This document shows, in pieces, positions 17,879 through 25,765 of a stretch of 32,512 nucleotides of DNA (positions within the stretch are counted from its first letter, which is position 1; each line of letters opens with the position of its first letter). This DNA is from Chloroflexota bacterium (GTDB taxonomy: Bacteria; Chloroflexota; UBA4733). Below the pieces are notes generated by a model that was given only the letters and a program-made list of their open reading frames with translations, made no database searches and was not told where the DNA came from. The stretch spans positions 1 through 32,512 of the forward strand of contig JAMCTA010000010.1 in NCBI GenBank assembly GCA_023381895.1. The letters run 5' to 3'. The position numbers and the translations under genes are program-made.

Positions 17879-18571
17879 CTACGGCCCCCGGGTGGCAAAT
17901 TCGTAGCCAACTTCGAGGAAGAACTGCACCATCTGCAGCGTAAGTAAGTAGATCAGGGCAACGAGGACCCAGATCACGACCATGCCGAACACGGACAGGG
18001 TAGCCACAAGGATGCTCTTGCCGAATGAAAAGTCGTGCACAACTTTCAAATGGAGCCAGAAGAGCAGGAACATCCAGAATGTGATGATCGACTCCCCAAA
18101 GTAGTAGATCACCTTCTCGTCGAGCGAAAGGATGTGGGAAAAGAGCACAGCGTACTCAGCTTCAAAGAGCACGTAGGGCAGCAGGGCATAAGCGCTACAG
18201 ACCGCAACGTTCTTGAAGGTGCCCTCCCCATAGAAGATGCTTGAGATTCCATAGCACGAGATGACCCACGTCACCCACGGCGCCAGGATCTTGCCCACCT
18301 CGAGAATGAGATTGGTATCCTCCGGCTCAATCGTCGTGAACTCGTACGCGGTGAACTGAATCGAGATCAAACGCACGACGATCGCCAAGAGCACCAGCAA
18401 TGGGACGGCAATCCACTGTCCCTCGTACTTGATCTCCCAGAGCGCCTGAGTCGGACGCCGGATGATCAACACTGAGTGGCGTAAGAGTCGCGCGAACGTG
18501 AGTGCTAGCGGATTGGCCCGAGTACGGCGTCTTCCAGTGGATAGCACTGACGCCCCGCGCAGCGTGGTCAC
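17879..18571 (-). CDS. YIP1-family membrane protein
   Basis: This 230-residue protein has a basic N-terminus (GRRRTRANP), RRPTQALWEIKYEGQWIAVPLL leading into the first helix, and five likely membrane helices. The hydrophobic segments around YGISSIFYGEGTFKNVAVCSAYALLPYVLF match the YIP1 domain. Bacterial YIP1 proteins have no settled role. The gene starts with GTG at 18571, overlapping the stop of the NHL gene as GTGA, so it is translationally coupled to it. Its position between the NHL-anchor protein and DUF5696 suggests that it works with them at the membrane, perhaps as an assembly or permease-like partner. This is inference from context. Confidence 0.75.
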   Translation of the reverse strand: MTTLRGASVLSTGRRRTRANPLALTFARLLRHSVLIIRRPTQALWEIKYEGQWIAVPLLVLLAIVVRLISIQFTAYEFTTIEPEDTNLILEVGKILAPWVTWVISCYGISSIFYGEGTFKNVAVCSAYALLPYVLFEAEYAVLFSHILSLDEKVIYYFGESIITFWMFLLFWLHLKVVHDFSFGKSILVATLSVFGMVVIWVLVALIYLLTLQMVQFFLEVGYEFATRGP

Positions 18572-20106
18572 CCCATGTCGACAACCGCCTCAACTAGGCG
18601 CCCCAGCGGTCGTAAGACCAGGGCGATCACTACAACCGTCCCAATGATGATGGCAAGCAAGAGCGAGAAGTGTTCTTTTGCCCAATCGTGCCGGTACTGG
18701 GCAAAAGCGGCGGAGTAGTCTGTACGATTCTGCGCCAGCCGCTCCTCGTGCATGGCGATCACGTAGTCGCTCGAAGGACCGCCGAATTCCCCCATGCGTA
18801 TGTAGCATTGCCCCAGCTGCTGATGCGCCAGGCTGTAGTGCGCATCAAGTCGCAGAAGCTCGCGCCACAAGGTAGCAGACTCGGAATACTTGCCATCATA
18901 ATACAGGACGCTCGCCTCGTGAATGAGCGTGGCGAAAGTCGTCGGACGAAATACTTGGATGTCCTTGCGGCTTGAATCCAGGACATAGATGTTGCCATCT
19001 GGCCGGACCGCGAGGGCAGCCGGATAGTCGAAGTAGCCATCCTGGCTGTTGCTCTTGCCGCCGAAGATGTCGAGCAGGTTGCCTTCCTGATCGTATTGGT
19101 AGATTTTTCCGGAGGCCGCATCCAGCGCTGAGATGATGCCGACGTTGTCGGTAGCGATCGAGACAAACTGGGGCATCTGGTCACCAGGATAGCGCGGCTT
19201 CTCGCCGAAGAATGTCTGCGACGAGTTGTTGACGAGGCCAAAGAACGACGAAGAGTGCGTGACGCGGTAGACGTTCTCACCCAGCGAGTTCAGCTTCTTG
19301 ATCTGCCCAATTTGAGCCGTCGACGAGACGGTATAGATGAAGCCGTCGTTGCTGAGGAAGAAGTTGCTGTCCGAGCTTGGCAGTACCCTGGCGATTTGGG
19401 CCTTCTGCTCCGCAGTCGCGAACAGACGCGTAAAGAGAGCCGTGAGGCTGAACTGGTTGTGGTTGGCTCCGAAGAAACCACGGAACACCCCGTGGGGATC
19501 CATTTCGATGATGCCGCGGTAATCTCCTCCGCCATTGATGACGTAGATGTAACCCCGCCGGTCTACTAACACCTTCGTTGGCTTGTAGCTGGCATCCGAG
19601 CGGAGCAGCTGAGTGGCGGGCCGGCCAAACGCTTTGACGAACTGGCCATCCTTGTTGAAGACCGCCACGCGGCTATTCCCCGAGTCAGCGACGTAGATCG
19701 TGCCATCAGGAGTAACGAACACACCCTGAGGACCGCTGAGTGATGCCACCGTCTTAGGCTGGTTCTTCTCCGTCTGACCGATGATGCGTAGCAGCTTGTT
19801 TTCAGGGTTGAGCTCAATAATCCGGTTGTTATCTGTGTCGGCGATCCAGAGATCGCCCTGCGAATCTAAGAAGAGATCGGACGGGTTACGCAACGAGCCT
19901 GACCACGTGCTCTTCAGCTGATCCATAAGGGTCATATCGCGAGAGAAGACATACGACACCGGCGCTGGGTCGCGACCGATCGCTTGGTTTGGATCGATCG
20001 TGTACCCGTTACCGTAGCTCGCAAACGCGGTGAGCGGTGAAACGAGGCTCAAGAGAAGGGCAGCCGACAGGCCAGCACCGATGCGCTGCCACCAGTGTCC
20101 TTTCAT
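18568..20106 (-). CDS. NHL-repeat/TPR protein with C-terminal membrane anchor
   Basis: From ATG 20106 the product (512 residues) has a signal peptide ending at about residue 30 (PLTAFASYG). NHL-type beta-propeller blades follow: NPSDLFLDSQGDLWIADTDN at about 74, GPQGVFVTPDGTIYVADSGN at about 125, PTKVLVDRRGYIYVINGG at about 176, and YPAALAVRPDGNIYVLDSSR further on. A TPR-like helical stretch (VLYYDGKYSESATLWRELLR, AHQQLGQCYIRMGEF) comes next. A hydrophobic helix near the C-terminus (LLAIIIGTVVVIALVL) should anchor it with the propeller outside. The open frame extends to 20328, but the extra N-terminus is Cys/Arg-rich and antisense-like, and it would overlap the permease gene. NHL propellers bind ligands or proteins; this one has no visible catalytic motif. 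It overlaps the YIP1 gene by four bases. Confidence 0.8.
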   Translation of the reverse strand: MKGHWWQRIGAGLSAALLLSLVSPLTAFASYGNGYTIDPNQAIGRDPAPVSYVFSRDMTLMDQLKSTWSGSLRNPSDLFLDSQGDLWIADTDNNRIIELNPENKLLRIIGQTEKNQPKTVASLSGPQGVFVTPDGTIYVADSGNSRVAVFNKDGQFVKAFGRPATQLLRSDASYKPTKVLVDRRGYIYVINGGGDYRGIIEMDPHGVFRGFFGANHNQFSLTALFTRLFATAEQKAQIARVLPSSDSNFFLSNDGFIYTVSSTAQIGQIKKLNSLGENVYRVTHSSSFFGLVNNSSQTFFGEKPRYPGDQMPQFVSIATDNVGIISALDAASGKIYQYDQEGNLLDIFGGKSNSQDGYFDYPAALAVRPDGNIYVLDSSRKDIQVFRPTTFATLIHEASVLYYDGKYSESATLWRELLRLDAHYSLAHQQLGQCYIRMGEFGGPSSDYVIAMHEERLAQNRTDYSAAFAQYRHDWAKEHFSLLLAIIIGTVVVIALVLRPLGRLVEAVVDMG

Positions 20107-20140
20107 CGAGCTTTCGGTCCTTTCTGTCACGGAGTACTGC

Positions 20141-21034
20141 TCACCCTTTGATGCCCGTGTGCGCAAGCGCCTGCAACATCTGCGTGCGCGACAACACGTA
20201 GATGATGAGGCTAGGAATGAACTGCAGAAGACCGGCGGCCTGCACGATACCGATGGTCGCAATGTTCGTCTGCGCACCAAGAGTCGCGATAGCCAGCGGC
20301 AACGTGCGCATCGCCTCGGATCGAACATAGATCAGGGCCGGTCCTGATGAATTCCACGCAACTTGAAACGACAAGAAAGCGATCGTTGCTATGGCGGGGC
20401 GCACATTCGGCATCACGATCCGCCAGAAGATCGTCCATTCGCCAGCACCATCTATCTTGGCCGCTTCGAGCCATGCCGTGGGAATCTGCGACATGAACTG
20501 CGTCATCACAAACACGTTGAACGACGCGCCAAGAGCAGGGATGATAAGTGCATAGTAGGTATCCACCATGTGCAAGGAGGACACGACCAAGTAGTTCGGG
20601 ATCGCCAGCACTTCAGCAGGGAAGGCGATAGCGGCGATAATCAACGCATTGATGAAACTCGCTCCAGGCACTTTGATCTTGGCTAGCGGATAGGCACACA
20701 TGCTGCCGATGGTGACCCCGACGACCACCTGGACAAGGGTGGTCCAGCCACTATTGAAGATGTAGCGCGAGAATGGGACCGCCGTCGATGAAGTCGCGAT
20801 GAGTAGGTTCTGAAAGTTCAAGAGAGTGGGGTGCTGTACGATAAGATCAGGAGGATACTTCAGCAGTTCATCGATCGGCTTGAGTGCTTGTGACACCATG
20901 AAGACGAGCGGAAGAATCGCCACTATAGACATCGGGATCAGGACGACGTAGATTCCGACCGGATCTTTATGCACGCGTGTGCTGCCGATGGAAACACGCC
21001 GCCTGCGCCCTAGGAATCGTACGGCAACAGCCAC
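20141..21034 (-). CDS. Carbohydrate ABC transporter permease, MalG type (first pair)
   Basis: This 297-residue inner-membrane protein has six predicted helices and the EAA loop AAKIDGAGEWTIFWRIVMP. The first helix follows HKDPVGIYVVLIPM. It ends with LQALAHTGIKG, as many MalG-type permeases end. GTG 21034 is preceded by AGAGGAGC at good distance. It follows the MalF-type gene by 60 bases and precedes the NHL gene by 34, in one operon. It should pair with that MalF-type protein and receive substrate from the large binding protein encoded first in the cluster. Confidence 0.9.
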   Translation of the reverse strand: MAVAVRFLGRRRRVSIGSTRVHKDPVGIYVVLIPMSIVAILPLVFMVSQALKPIDELLKYPPDLIVQHPTLLNFQNLLIATSSTAVPFSRYIFNSGWTTLVQVVVGVTIGSMCAYPLAKIKVPGASFINALIIAAIAFPAEVLAIPNYLVVSSLHMVDTYYALIIPALGASFNVFVMTQFMSQIPTAWLEAAKIDGAGEWTIFWRIVMPNVRPAIATIAFLSFQVAWNSSGPALIYVRSEAMRTLPLAIATLGAQTNIATIGIVQAAGLLQFIPSLIIYVLSRTQMLQALAHTGIKG

Positions 21035-21094
21035 GTCTGCTCCTCTCTGCCGCAGCCGGCACTGTGGCTCCTAAGTCTTGGTGTCCTGCCGCGC

Positions 21095-22027
21095 TCAGTC
21101 ATCAGAGGCAAAGATCCGGAAGAGCAAACGAGAGCACCCGAAGGAGGCCAAGAAGAGAATCACTGCAATCGCCGAGGCGTAGCCCATCTCGAAGCGGATA
21201 AAAGCATAGTCAAGCATGTGCATCACGATGGTGTCAACCGCATACAGGGGGCTAGGGAGTCCAGCGAGCTGCTGCTGAATTTGGAACTGACCAAACGCCG
21301 CCACGATGGAGAGCACCGACGTCAGGAGGATCTGGGGCTTCAGCGACGGTAGCGTGATGTACCACATCTCCTGAAGCCGGCTGCGGACTCCATCGATACG
21401 CCCCGCCTCATACAAATCCTGGGGTACGCTTCCAAGAGCGGCCAGCCAGATGAGAAATCCCGTGTTCATGCTGGCCCACAGGGTCACCACGATGACGACA
21501 GGCATCATCGTCTGCTGATTCTGAAGCCAGATGACCGGATTCTGGATCACCCCGAGAGAGATCAAGAAGTGGTTCAAAATGCCGTACTGGTCACCTGAGA
21601 ACAGGTTCTGCTTGAAGAAGGTAGCCAGCACGATCGAGCTCGTCATAGCTGGGGCATATAGCGCAATAGAAAAGTACGCCCGGCCTCGAACCTGATGAAT
21701 GAGCCAAGCAAAGAAGAACGAGAGGAAGAAGCCTAAGGGTCCTGTGATGAAGGCAAAGTACAGTGTATTGCGCAGCGTGATGTAGAAGATGTCGTCATCG
21801 ACGAAGAGAAGCTGATAGTTGGTCAATCCGAGAAACCGCGGTGGCTCGAGGAGGTTGAAGTATGTGAGGCTCAGCCCCACCGCCGCAAGCACGGGCAGCA
21901 CCGTGAATACGAAGAAGATGATGAGCCAGGGAGTCATCATGAGATAGTAAATACCCCACCGGCGCCAGAAAGCAACGAAGCCAGCGCTCCGGATGGTGGC
22001 GCGCGCGGCAGGTACAGCACGTGCCAT
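21095..22027 (-). CDS. Carbohydrate ABC transporter permease, MalF type (first pair)
   Basis: This 310-residue protein has a first helix at YLMMTPWLIIFFVFTVLPVL, the conserved GLTNYQLLF segment, and the EAA loop LYEAGRIDGVRSRLQEMWYI. The Gly-Ala part of the usual EAA consensus (IDGAxxxxxFxxIxLP) is changed to IDGVRSRLQEMWYITLP, which is within family variation. ATG 22027 is preceded by GGGGCGGAG. It lies 56 bases downstream of the substrate-binding protein gene. Confidence 0.9.
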   Translation of the reverse strand: MARAVPAARATIRSAGFVAFWRRWGIYYLMMTPWLIIFFVFTVLPVLAAVGLSLTYFNLLEPPRFLGLTNYQLLFVDDDIFYITLRNTLYFAFITGPLGFFLSFFFAWLIHQVRGRAYFSIALYAPAMTSSIVLATFFKQNLFSGDQYGILNHFLISLGVIQNPVIWLQNQQTMMPVVIVVTLWASMNTGFLIWLAALGSVPQDLYEAGRIDGVRSRLQEMWYITLPSLKPQILLTSVLSIVAAFGQFQIQQQLAGLPSPLYAVDTIVMHMLDYAFIRFEMGYASAIAVILFLASFGCSRLLFRIFASDD

Positions 22028-22083
22028 ATTCTACTCCGCCCCTTCCGTCTCGCAGACCAATACCGCCGGCGCCCGCCAAGCGC

Positions 22084-25000
22084 TCATTGGGCCGTGCCTC
22101 CGGATTGAGCGACGGGTTGACCTGGTTTCGGTACCTTGACGTTGAATTCCACCTGCTTGCGCTCCATCTCGCGATTGATGTTCCGGACCGCCTGCAGCAA
22201 AGCCTCCCGCGGGTTCGCCCCTGACAGCACGACCTCATTCCAGGCGTTAGCAAGGTAGCGTGGCGTATAATATCCACCGAGAACAACCGGCTGTTCCCGG
22301 AACCACTGCCACTGATCGAGGATAGCGCGAATGTCTTGCTGCGGCCACGGCAAGCTACGCAAAGCATCGACATTGCTCGTGTTCCAGCGAGCCGACACCC
22401 CGAGCAGTGCTTCGATCTCGTTCGCGTACTCTTCTTGGGTCGGAGCCGACAGCCACCACTTGATATACTGCCACGCCTCCCGCTTGTGCTGCGTTTTCTG
22501 GAACATCAACACAGTCTCGCCTGAGCCACCCGCGGAGCGGTCAATGATGTTGCCCCGTGGTGTCCCAGGCATCGGGAGCATGCGCCAGCGGCCGATGAGC
22601 TCTGGTGCCGCGACAGACAGGGCGATGTAGGTGTTGTAATCGGCAACACCTACAGGCATCTCGCCGGTACGGAAGCGGTTGTAGAAGTTCGCCTGCACTG
22701 GAACACGGTAGTCGGTGTAGAGACCGGTCCACTGCTTGAAGGCAGAGAGTGCCTGCGGAGTGTCTAAGGCAGACCGCAAGCCATCAGTGGTGTAGTAAGC
22801 CCCTCCGTGCTGGAAGAGGAACGGGCTGAAACCACCCGTCTGGATGTCGGCGCTCGTCGAGTAATAGAACTCCATGCCATTCTCCTGGAGCGTCGGCATC
22901 ATGTTGTAGACCTCCTCCCAGGTCTGAGGTGGCTGCATATGGAGTGCCTTGAGAATGTCCGTACGCACGAAGAGCATGTTGAAGTTCTGCGTCTCGGGCA
23001 ACGCGTAGATGTGGCTGTTCGGTCCGGAAGAGGGGTACTTGAACTGGACGAGGGCGCCAGGCAGGAACTGCTGGGCCACATCCTTGAAACCAGGCAACGT
23101 ATCGAGCGGATAAATCGCTCCGCGGATGGCGAACTCCACTGGAGTGTTGGCATCGACGCCCGTTGCCACATCTGGAGCCGCGCCAGAAGTCAAGGCAAGC
23201 AGCAGCACTGATTGAGCGCCCCCGAGAGTCCCTGGTGGAAAGACGTGGAGATTGACGTAGATCCCTGTCTTCGGCGTGAAATTGCTCTCGATCATCTCCT
23301 TGAGAATCATGGCCCACTCTTGTCCTCGAGCCGTCCACACGTCGATCACAGGATGACCCGGTGTCGGAGTATAGATGCTTCCTATGCCCGTGTAGTTGAA
23401 GATGAAGGACCCGAAGAAGTCCCGGACCGTGAAGATGGCTTGCTCCCACAATGGAGCTTCAGCTGGTGGGACCTGGAAGGAAGGCCCTGCGACATAGAAG
23501 CGATCCATCCAGACCGGTTCCTGCTGCACATTGAGCAGCCAGGTTGCAAGCTGCTGACTGTAGGAATCGAGATTGGTAACATTTGATGCGATGACATCAG
23601 GTCTGTTGATGAGGCGCTTGAGAAAGTCACGCACAGTGACAAGCGAGTTGGCCGTGTCAGGCATCTGGCCCAGGTTCAGCTTCGTGAGCAGTGCGATGTT
23701 GTTGTTGAGTTTGGCAACCATATCGCGAAATGCCGGGAGCATATCCGGCATCTTCTGATCCAGGTTATATTCCAGATTCGGATCAGGATTGGGTCCCGTG
23801 ATGAGCTCAATCCGGCGCTGCCAGTAACCCAGCTCTGCCACCACGGTCTGGAGATCCTGGACCGTCTGACTGATTGGCCCCACCCTATCCGTCATCTTTA
23901 GGACGTGCACACCCTTCGTGAGGTGCACCAGGTACGGCTGCCCCTGATCATTACAGACGCACACATTTTCCCAAAAGAGCGAGAAGTTGATTGGAAACTC
24001 TTTCAGCTGCTGATATTGGAACTTGTCATCGATCTGGATATCGCGATACACCCGCATGTGACCGAGTCCTGCTTGGTTCACTCGGAACGTAAGCTCGTAG
24101 AGCCCATTTTGGGGCACCGCAAAGCGCCACTCGATCCACTGGCCTCCCGATCGCCACCTCTGCCCACCATACGTATTGAGGCGGAAATGGCCAAATGAAT
24201 AGGGCTCACTGAAAGGATCGCTAGAAGACTCATCGCGAATTGTGGGATCGTTGCGAGCGACAGCATCTTCGGCTTGGATGTTCAGAACTACATTATGTAC
24301 AGGCTGAAGGCCCTCAGACTGCCACTTTGCCAGCGCCTGCGTATAGGTTGGCTGCTCCAGAGGAGGCACGAAAGCAAGAGCGCCAATAGCGATAGGCTCT
24401 CGAATGGCGTGGAGCGTGAGTGTATGCTCACCCGGTGAGAGGTAGAAGTCAAGAGGATTCCGCGTCATACCGAGCGAGTCATTGGCGAACACTGTGCGCC
24501 AGTATCGCTTCTCTTTGACTGGCGGCCTGATGTCATTGCCTTGGTTGTCAACCGTAACAGGACCGGCGTTGACCCAGACGCGACTGAAAGCGATACGGTG
24601 CGCTTCCAGATAGGGGTACTTGCCATCGATGAGCACCTCACGCCCGATCGACGCGCCCTTCCCCGGGACTGGATAGTAGGTCACCTGCAAGCTGTAAAGT
24701 CCCGCCTGCCGCACATTGAACTTCCAGGTCAGTGACCCATCCTCGTTGTTCCACAGGAGAACGTTCTGCTTTCCCCCCACAGTCGCCACACAGTAGCCTT
24801 GCTTGGCCGATTGAGCGCTGATATCGCGCGTACACATCGTCACGTTGCCGAGCTCCGGGTTGGCCTGAAGCAAAGCCACCGGAAGCTGTGCCGTGCCTGG
24901 CTGGGCCGGAACACACGGCGTCTGCGCAGCCTGGGCAAGCTTTGTCCCTGTCGCTTGCTCGACGGCTCGTTCCGCCTGCGATGGCCCCTCACAGTAGCTC

Positions 25001-25473
25001 CCGCCAGATGATTCGGAGTAGCCAAGCACTGGGATTGCGATCGACTGCGTCGCGTCCTTGTATCCGTCTTTCTTCCATTGGGCAAGTACGTCGCTATAGT
25101 AGGGCTCCTTTGGCCCGTAAGTGAGGCTCAAGCCAGCCTCTGCCGTTGTTCCAGTCTGCTTCCCCTCTCTCGTTGAGGTGCTCGTCGCAGTCGTAACGCT
25201 GCTCGTACTCTTGGCAGTGGGTGTCGCTGTTGGCGTCGAGCCGATGCCGACATTCGTTTGCGCAAAGGCCGGCGAGATTCCCGAAATCGCAGGGGCGACC
25301 GCACTGGCGAGCAGGACCCAGAGGAGGAAGGCCGCTCGCACCGCCAGCTGCCATTGCCGCATCAACCCGCGCATAGCGGATCGCAGATGCGCCCGGTGTT
25401 CCACCAGGAGGATGCCAGCAGGAACGGTAAGTGACAACAAGATGGCCCCAGCAGCGACGCGACTCAAGAACAT
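22084..25473 (-). CDS. Giant ABC substrate-binding protein with two tandem beta-sandwich-like modules
   Basis: The product (1129 residues from ATG 25473) is about 2.5 times the usual size of a sugar-binding protein. After a hydrophobic N-terminus comes PAFAQT, a plausible signal-peptidase site, and a Thr/Ser-rich linker. Two modules follow, at about 195-372 and 393-530. They share the pattern W-F-V-GLY-L, R-I-ID-K-Y/F, F-VW/FW and LxxGxHxL, as carbohydrate-binding-type beta-sandwiches do. A helical region comes next, then a family 1-type solute-binding domain from about 725 (VIDVWTARGQEWA, LALTSGAAPDVATG, GHIYALPETQNF-like NSHIYALPETQ, KREAWQYIKWWLS). ATG 25473 has TGGAGT upstream; this start gives two hydrophobic helices before the linker, so the N-terminus may stay anchored. 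ATG 25374 would give one ordinary signal peptide. There is no lipobox. Confidence 0.85.
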   Translation of the reverse strand: MFLSRVAAGAILLSLTVPAGILLVEHRAHLRSAMRGLMRQWQLAVRAAFLLWVLLASAVAPAISGISPAFAQTNVGIGSTPTATPTAKSTSSVTTATSTSTREGKQTGTTAEAGLSLTYGPKEPYYSDVLAQWKKDGYKDATQSIAIPVLGYSESSGGSYCEGPSQAERAVEQATGTKLAQAAQTPCVPAQPGTAQLPVALLQANPELGNVTMCTRDISAQSAKQGYCVATVGGKQNVLLWNNEDGSLTWKFNVRQAGLYSLQVTYYPVPGKGASIGREVLIDGKYPYLEAHRIAFSRVWVNAGPVTVDNQGNDIRPPVKEKRYWRTVFANDSLGMTRNPLDFYLSPGEHTLTLHAIREPIAIGALAFVPPLEQPTYTQALAKWQSEGLQPVHNVVLNIQAEDAVARNDPTIRDESSSDPFSEPYSFGHFRLNTYGGQRWRSGGQWIEWRFAVPQNGLYELTFRVNQAGLGHMRVYRDIQIDDKFQYQQLKEFPINFSLFWENVCVCNDQGQPYLVHLTKGVHVLKMTDRVGPISQTVQDLQTVVAELGYWQRRIELITGPNPDPNLEYNLDQKMPDMLPAFRDMVAKLNNNIALLTKLNLGQMPDTANSLVTVRDFLKRLINRPDVIASNVTNLDSYSQQLATWLLNVQQEPVWMDRFYVAGPSFQVPPAEAPLWEQAIFTVRDFFGSFIFNYTGIGSIYTPTPGHPVIDVWTARGQEWAMILKEMIESNFTPKTGIYVNLHVFPPGTLGGAQSVLLLALTSGAAPDVATGVDANTPVEFAIRGAIYPLDTLPGFKDVAQQFLPGALVQFKYPSSGPNSHIYALPETQNFNMLFVRTDILKALHMQPPQTWEEVYNMMPTLQENGMEFYYSTSADIQTGGFSPFLFQHGGAYYTTDGLRSALDTPQALSAFKQWTGLYTDYRVPVQANFYNRFRTGEMPVGVADYNTYIALSVAAPELIGRWRMLPMPGTPRGNIIDRSAGGSGETVLMFQKTQHKREAWQYIKWWLSAPTQEEYANEIEALLGVSARWNTSNVDALRSLPWPQQDIRAILDQWQWFREQPVVLGGYYTPRYLANAWNEVVLSGANPREALLQAVRNINREMERKQVEFNVKVPKPGQPVAQSGGTAQ

Positions 25474-25654
25474 CACAGGGACTCCAATCACCACATCATC
25501 GCGTTCGCGGATGTGCTCCACGCGAGCGGCACGCGGCCAGCGCAGTCGACTTCATCCACAATCATCCACCCGAGGACTAGCTGGCTACACACTCTGGGGA
25601 GCACCATGCGAACCGATGAAAGCCGTGATATAGAACTAACGTGCCCAGATAATG

Positions 25655-25684
25655 ATCATATGCATAGACTTCCAGGGATGTCAA
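25655..25684 (-). promoter_or_regulatory. Promoter of the ABC/DUF5696 operon, with overlapping palindromes
   Basis: On the minus strand a perfect TTGACA (25684 to 25679) and TATGAT (25660 to 25655) are separated by 18 bases, giving a start near 25648 and a leader of about 175 bases to ATG 25473. The palindromes ATGATCAT (25652-25659) and TATGCATA (25659-25666) overlap the -10 and spacer and could be an operator; no known regulator site was recognised. Confidence 0.55.
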
Positions 25685-25695
25685 GGTAGTGCCAC

Positions 25696-25724
25696 TTACG
25701 TCAGTCTTTCAGCAATGCTATAGT
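25696..25724 (+). promoter_or_regulatory. Promoter of rhaEW, divergent from the ABC operon promoter
   Basis: TTACGT (25696-25701) and an extended -10 TGCTATAGT (hexamer TATAGT at 25719-25724) are separated by 17 bases, with a start near 25731. Its -35 lies only 11 bases from the -35 of the divergent operon promoter, so one bound regulator could affect both. Confidence 0.45.
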
Positions 25725-25765
25725 GCCGGCGCGAAGGGACTCACACGGGACGGGAAGGAAGCGCG

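Noticed and set aside
20107..20328. N-terminal extension of the NHL gene frame
   Set aside because: The extension is Cys/Arg-rich, overlaps the permease gene in antisense-like composition and would precede a clear signal peptide starting at ATG 20106.
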